64,000 nucleotides of DNA from Dethiobacter alkaliphilus (GTDB lineage Bacteria; Bacillota; Dethiobacteria; DTU022; UBA8154). Below, piece after piece: positions 61,482 to 64,000 of this stretch; the first letter of the stretch is position 1; each line of letters opens with the position of its first letter. Below the pieces are notes generated by a model, which worked only from the letters and a program-made list of their open reading frames with translations, did no database searches and was not told the DNA's origin. The position numbers and the translations under genes are program-made. The stretch covers positions 1 through 64,000 of the forward strand of contig JAENYV010000010.1 in assembly GCA_016841605.1 (NCBI GenBank), given 5' to 3'.

Positions 61482-61943
61482 ATGGAAAAGGGCAAACTTA
61501 TATACAAGTTAAAGGAATTTCATGTTCTTGAGATATATCAAGTAGATTTTTATAATTCCCAGATAAAATCGCTGGAAGAACCTCGAATTAAAAAAGCTTT
61601 TGAGCGATTTGTTATAAGAGAAAAGGAACATGCTGATTTTTTTGCTCAGAAGCTAAAAGAATTGGATAGCTCACCTTCGAAGGTAATTTCTCCTGCCTTT
61701 GCCGCAGCAGGTTTTATAACAGGAAAAGCTTTGGATCTCTTAAGTTTAAAAGATAGATATAAGCTGGGAATTTCTTTCGAAAACAAGGCTGTTGAAATGT
61801 ATCAAAGCTTTATTGAAATGTCTGCAAAGGATCCTCAACTAAATGAGTTGAACGACTACCTTTGGCATTATATGATAGATGAAGAGGAACATCAGTTCTG
61901 GTTTAAAGAACAACTATCCAAAATAAGTAACTCAAATCATTGA
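61482..61943 (+). CDS. Ferritin-like diiron protein
   Basis: A 153-residue four-helix-bundle protein. Metal ligands follow the ferritin-like order: E17, E47-x-x-H50 (REKEH), E100 (FENKA) and E134-x-x-H137 (EEEH). This is a complete diiron set of the rubrerythrin/ferritin-like kind, without the rubredoxin tail. It may handle iron or peroxide, or oxidise a substrate, in an anaerobe exposed to oxygen. It stands alone between terminators and promoter, with AAAGGACGG upstream of the ATG. Confidence 0.8.
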   Translation: MEKGKLIYKLKEFHVLEIYQVDFYNSQIKSLEEPRIKKAFERFVIREKEHADFFAQKLKELDSSPSKVISPAFAAAGFITGKALDLLSLKDRYKLGISFENKAVEMYQSFIEMSAKDPQLNELNDYLWHYMIDEEEHQFWFKEQLSKISNSNH

Positions 61944-62015
61944 AGCACAATCATAGCGCAGGTAATTTCGGGGTAATAGATTCACTGAAATTTAAGCGAA
62001 AAATAAGAAAATAAA

Positions 62016-62049
62016 AGACCGACCTTCATTTTCAGATGATCGTCGGTCT
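62016..62049. terminator. Terminator between convergent genes
   Basis: AGACCGAC (62016-62023) pairs with GTCGGTCT (62042-62049). It lies between the plus-strand ferritin-like gene and the minus-strand GlcG-like genes. Confidence 0.65.
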
Positions 62050-62064
62050 GTATTTACTTTCAAA

Positions 62065-62469
62065 TTAACGCGATCTTATTGCTGCTTCACATATGGAAAC
62101 ATCTTCTTCAGGGGTTCCGCCGCATACTCCAATTCCCCCGATCACCTTGCCGGCATCTCCCCTGATCGGCAGGCCGCCGGGAATAGTAGTGAGCCTGTCG
62201 TTCCAGTTTTGTCTGCTAAAGCCTGCACCCGGTTTTGACGGATCTCCGAATTTATCGATATCCGAACTTGGCATTCTAAAAACTGCTGCGGTCCATGCCT
62301 TGTCACGAGCTATATCCACGGTTGGAATCAGGGACTCATCCATTCGATAGAGGGCAACTAAAAATCCTTTATTATCAACCACTGCAACGCTGCACAGTAT
62401 GTTCATTCCCCGGGCTTGCTTAATTGCAGCTTTTATCATCTTCTTAGCAATGTCTAGATTCATAACCAT
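62065..62469 (-). CDS. GlcG/HbpS family protein, second copy
   Basis: A 134-residue protein of the GlcG/HbpS (DUF336) family, some members of which bind heme or corrinoids or associate with oxidoreductases. The core reads ILCSVAVVDNKGFLVALYRM and VDIARDKAWTAAVFRMPSSD, ending PIRGDAGKVIGGIGVCGGTP. ATG at 62469 follows AAAGGGG; an ATG at 62541 inside the preceding gene is rejected. It lies 28 bases after its paralogue, so the two form an operon. Confidence 0.85.
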   Translation of the reverse strand: MVMNLDIAKKMIKAAIKQARGMNILCSVAVVDNKGFLVALYRMDESLIPTVDIARDKAWTAAVFRMPSSDIDKFGDPSKPGAGFSRQNWNDRLTTIPGGLPIRGDAGKVIGGIGVCGGTPEEDVSICEAAIRSR

Positions 62470-62497
62470 GATTTTTTTCCCCTTTCCTAGAAAAGAA

Positions 62498-62950
62498 CTA
62501 GTCAATTTCCTCGTACACAGCGGCATAACCAGCTTGAACAACTGTAGTATCGCTAACTTCTCCTACGCCGTCCGGAACGCCGCTGCAACCGATTCCTCCG
62601 ATTACCTTCATATCATCGTCTCTTATGGGGATGCCGCCTGGAATGAAAACGAGACGCAGTTTGGCCTGGGTTAACAGTCCCATCCCACCGCTTCCGATTA
62701 TTGGCCCTATGGTACGGGAATCGAGCATTCTGGCCAGCCTTAAGGTCGGTCCGCCCGTATATGCCGCGGAAAAGGCTTTATTGATGGCAATATCGGTAGT
62801 CATGGGGCTGGCACCGTCCATCCTGTGAAAGGCGATAACCGATCCTGACCCGTCAACAACGGCAATGCTACAGGGAAAGCCGGCAAGGCCGGCCCATCTT
62901 TCGGCAGCTTCAAGAATTTTTTCGGCTATTTCTAAGGTTACTTCTTTCAT
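62498..62950 (-). CDS. GlcG/HbpS family protein, first copy
   Basis: A 150-residue GlcG/HbpS-type protein. It shares with its neighbour PCSIAVVDGSGSVIAFHRMD, DIAINKAFSAAYTGG and the PIRDDDMKVIGGIGCSGVPD end. GAGGAGG stands six bases before the ATG at 62950. Paired copies can form mixed dimers or bind different ligands. It is downstream of a DUF1667 protein and an FAD oxidoreductase, separated by an inverted repeat, which may reflect a shared pathway of polyol/glycolate-type oxidation; this is inference. Confidence 0.85.
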   Translation of the reverse strand: MKEVTLEIAEKILEAAERWAGLAGFPCSIAVVDGSGSVIAFHRMDGASPMTTDIAINKAFSAAYTGGPTLRLARMLDSRTIGPIIGSGGMGLLTQAKLRLVFIPGGIPIRDDDMKVIGGIGCSGVPDGVGEVSDTTVVQAGYAAVYEEID

Positions 62951-63000
62951 TATAAGCCTCCTCACGATTATTGGTATATATCCAGTGAAACCGGTTGCTT

Positions 63001-63090
63001 AAGCCATGAGGACAGTTCGAGCGTCACCGAAGCGAAGAGGAGGTCCGAAGGGAAAACGATGGAACCGTCCCCATGGCTCTCCCATGGCTT
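63001..63090. repeat. Long imperfect inverted repeat
   Basis: AAGCCATGAGGACAGTT (63001-63017) pairs imperfectly with AACCGTCCCCATGGCT (63063-63078), and the outer AAGCCAT also pairs with ATGGCTT (63084-63090). The core between is purine-rich. It lies directly after the DUF1667 stop and may be a terminator or a small repeat element. Confidence 0.6.
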
Positions 63091-63468
63091 TTAGTCATTT
63101 ATTAAAGGAAGATTGTCGGCGGCAACCACGTCTACTCCGGTGTCTAAGAAATTTTTTATAATTACTTCACCGATCTTTAAAGTATGATTAACCTTTATTT
63201 TAGCCAGAGCAAACATGCCCTGTTTGAGCTGAGTTTTTAAAATAGGTTTATCGGTTTTAACCGGCAGCAGGGGCCGGCTGCTGTTTCCTGTGCGAACAGT
63301 AGCTGTGAGTATTCTGACGGGATTCAGATATTCCTCAAGGGCATATGCTTTGCCCTCCCGGCAAGAATTTCCCTGAACTTTGCTTACTTCTCCATTATCG
63401 TTGAGGGTCAACGTTATCTCGCACCCCAGGGGACAGCCCACGCAAATTATCATTTTTTCTTCGGGCAT
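63091..63468 (-). CDS. DUF1667 domain protein
   Basis: A 125-residue protein with an N-terminal cysteine set (ICVGCPLGC and NSCREGKAY) that looks able to bind an iron-sulfur cluster or a metal. The rest (VRILTATVRTGNSSRPLLPV, then KTDKPILKTQL) is beta-rich. DUF1667 proteins are usually encoded beside GlpA-like and FAD oxidoreductases and are thought to pass electrons in anaerobic polyol or glycerol-3-phosphate oxidation. AAAGGAGG lies upstream of the ATG. It starts five bases after the FAD oxidoreductase stop. Confidence 0.88.
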   Translation of the reverse strand: MPEEKMIICVGCPLGCEITLTLNDNGEVSKVQGNSCREGKAYALEEYLNPVRILTATVRTGNSSRPLLPVKTDKPILKTQLKQGMFALAKIKVNHTLKIGEVIIKNFLDTGVDVVAADNLPLIND

Positions 63469-63473
63469 TATTT

Positions 63474-64000
63474 TCAGCCTCCTTTAACCTGGCAGTCAAC
63501 AACTATTTCCTTACCTTCGTACTTTTGCAATTCAGCGGCGGAAACTTCCACCTTTACCATGGTGCTGGGTTTAACTCCCATTATGGTCAAGCTCGACATA
63601 ATATCTCCTACTTTTATTTTAACGTTTTTTTCAGGTTCTTTTACCCGCATATAGAGGGTTGCATCGTTTTCTCCGCTGATGACTTGCGGTAAAACATATT
63701 TTATGTTTCTGCCCGGTTTTAACGTTATCTGTTCCTCCGGGATCTTTCTCCCTTGAGCAAACTTTGCTGCGTTTTCTCCGGCTAGTTCGCTTTCCCAGGA
63801 AACGTTATCGACCAGGTCGTGAACGTGAAGTACATTTCCTCCGGCAAAGATACCTGAAATATTGGTCTGCCTCATCTCATTCACCACCGCGCCTCCGGTT
63901 AGCGGGTCCAATTTAACTCCGGCCATTGTTGAAAGTTCGTTTTCCGGAATAAGGCCGACGGATAGGAGAAGAGTATCGCATTCTATTTTTCTTTCTGTTC
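63474..64000 (-). CDS. FAD-dependent oxidoreductase, C-terminal part (cut by window edge)
   Basis: The last 175 or so residues of a pyridine-nucleotide-type FAD oxidoreductase. The visible frame enters from beyond 64000 (CDTLLLSVGLIPENELSTMA), then has the FAD-binding SGIFAGGNVLHVHDLVDNVS and GENAAKFAQG. The final 80 residues form a beta-rich tail typical of the oxidoreductases paired with DUF1667 proteins. An apparent start at 63926 is internal. The expected partners, a GlpA-like dehydrogenase and DUF1667, are consistent with the next gene. Confidence 0.85.
   Translation of the reverse strand, partial: TERKIECDTLLLSVGLIPENELSTMAGVKLDPLTGGAVVNEMRQTNISGIFAGGNVLHVHDLVDNVSWESELAGENAAKFAQGRKIPEEQITLKPGRNIKYVLPQVISGENDATLYMRVKEPEKNVKIKVGDIMSSLTIMGVKPSTMVKVEVSAAELQKYEGKEIVVDCQVKGG

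Noticed and set aside
1-64000. tRNA or rRNA genes
   Set aside because: I looked for GGTTCGA-type T-loop motifs with acceptor stems and for rRNA signatures and recognised none; a covariance-model search would be decisive.

Overview
The window looks like part of the chromosome of an anaerobic, spore-forming, Gram-positive Clostridia member. A Peptococcaceae-type syntroph or sulfate reducer would fit, but this is inference. The signs are strong GGAGG-type ribosome binding sites, S-layer-homology (SLH) anchoring, a BclA-like collagen-repeat surface protein, a CD3324-family regulator, an iron-sulfur GMC oxidoreductase and a radical SAM enzyme. No rRNA or tRNA gene was recognised. Base composition is patchy: the Wadjet genes are GC-rich, while the CRISPR, insertion-sequence and resistance stretches are AT-rich, which suggests several acquisitions.

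Layout. (1) 191-8475: a complete Wadjet anti-plasmid system, jetA-jetB-jetC-jetD, of the DUF2397/2398/2399 class. (2) 8805-9760: decayed cas1 and cas2, then a short CRISPR array with a type I-B-like repeat, cut by an IS66-family element. (3) 9761-13250: nested insertion-sequence and integrase wreckage. (4) 13311-16950: a resistance-like block with a SAM methyltransferase, a CD3324-family regulator, an rsgA fragment and an Msr(D)-like ABC-F gene behind a leader-peptide/attenuator region. (5) 17059-23220: YkvI-type transporter, lipoprotein, a decayed RiPP-like locus (short peptide plus PqqD remnant), ilvE, and an ArsR regulator with a CoA-disulfide/persulfide-reductase-like flavoprotein. (6) 23603-27157: ECF sigma factor with a DUF4179 anti-sigma-like partner, then a convergent collagen-like protein. 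(7) 27819-41150: three giant cell-surface genes. One encodes a dockerin-ended adhesin, one an RHS/YD-repeat protein with an N-terminal cohesin and a CFI-box membrane tail, and one a cohesin protein with three SLH domains. (8) 41284-44725: a radical SAM/GMC oxidoreductase operon. (9) 44823-49510: internally deleted BlaR1-like gene, toxin-antitoxin pair, second methyltransferase paralogue and an SLH gene remnant.

(10) 49836-57082 is the most unusual region. It is a tight operon of gas-vesicle-related proteins carrying unexpected extra domains: a GvpF/L protein, a GvpA/J-like protein with a C-terminal zinc ribbon, a winged-helix/Hsp20-like protein, GvpK, a second GvpF/L with an N-terminal domain like the archaeal ribosomal stalk protein P1, a stand-alone GRAM/PH-like protein, a GvpA/J-like protein fused to two GRAM/PH-like domains plus the same zinc ribbon, and a Cdc48/VAT-type double AAA ATPase. 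I see no GvpN, GvpG or GvpS and no plain short GvpA. I infer a gas-vesicle-derived shell or filament that may touch membranes and be remodelled by the Cdc48 ATPase.

(11) 57218-64000: a MarR-controlled EmrB-type exporter with two membrane-fusion adaptors, a ferritin-like diiron protein, two GlcG/HbpS-like proteins, a DUF1667 protein and the C-terminal part of an FAD oxidoreductase cut by the window edge.
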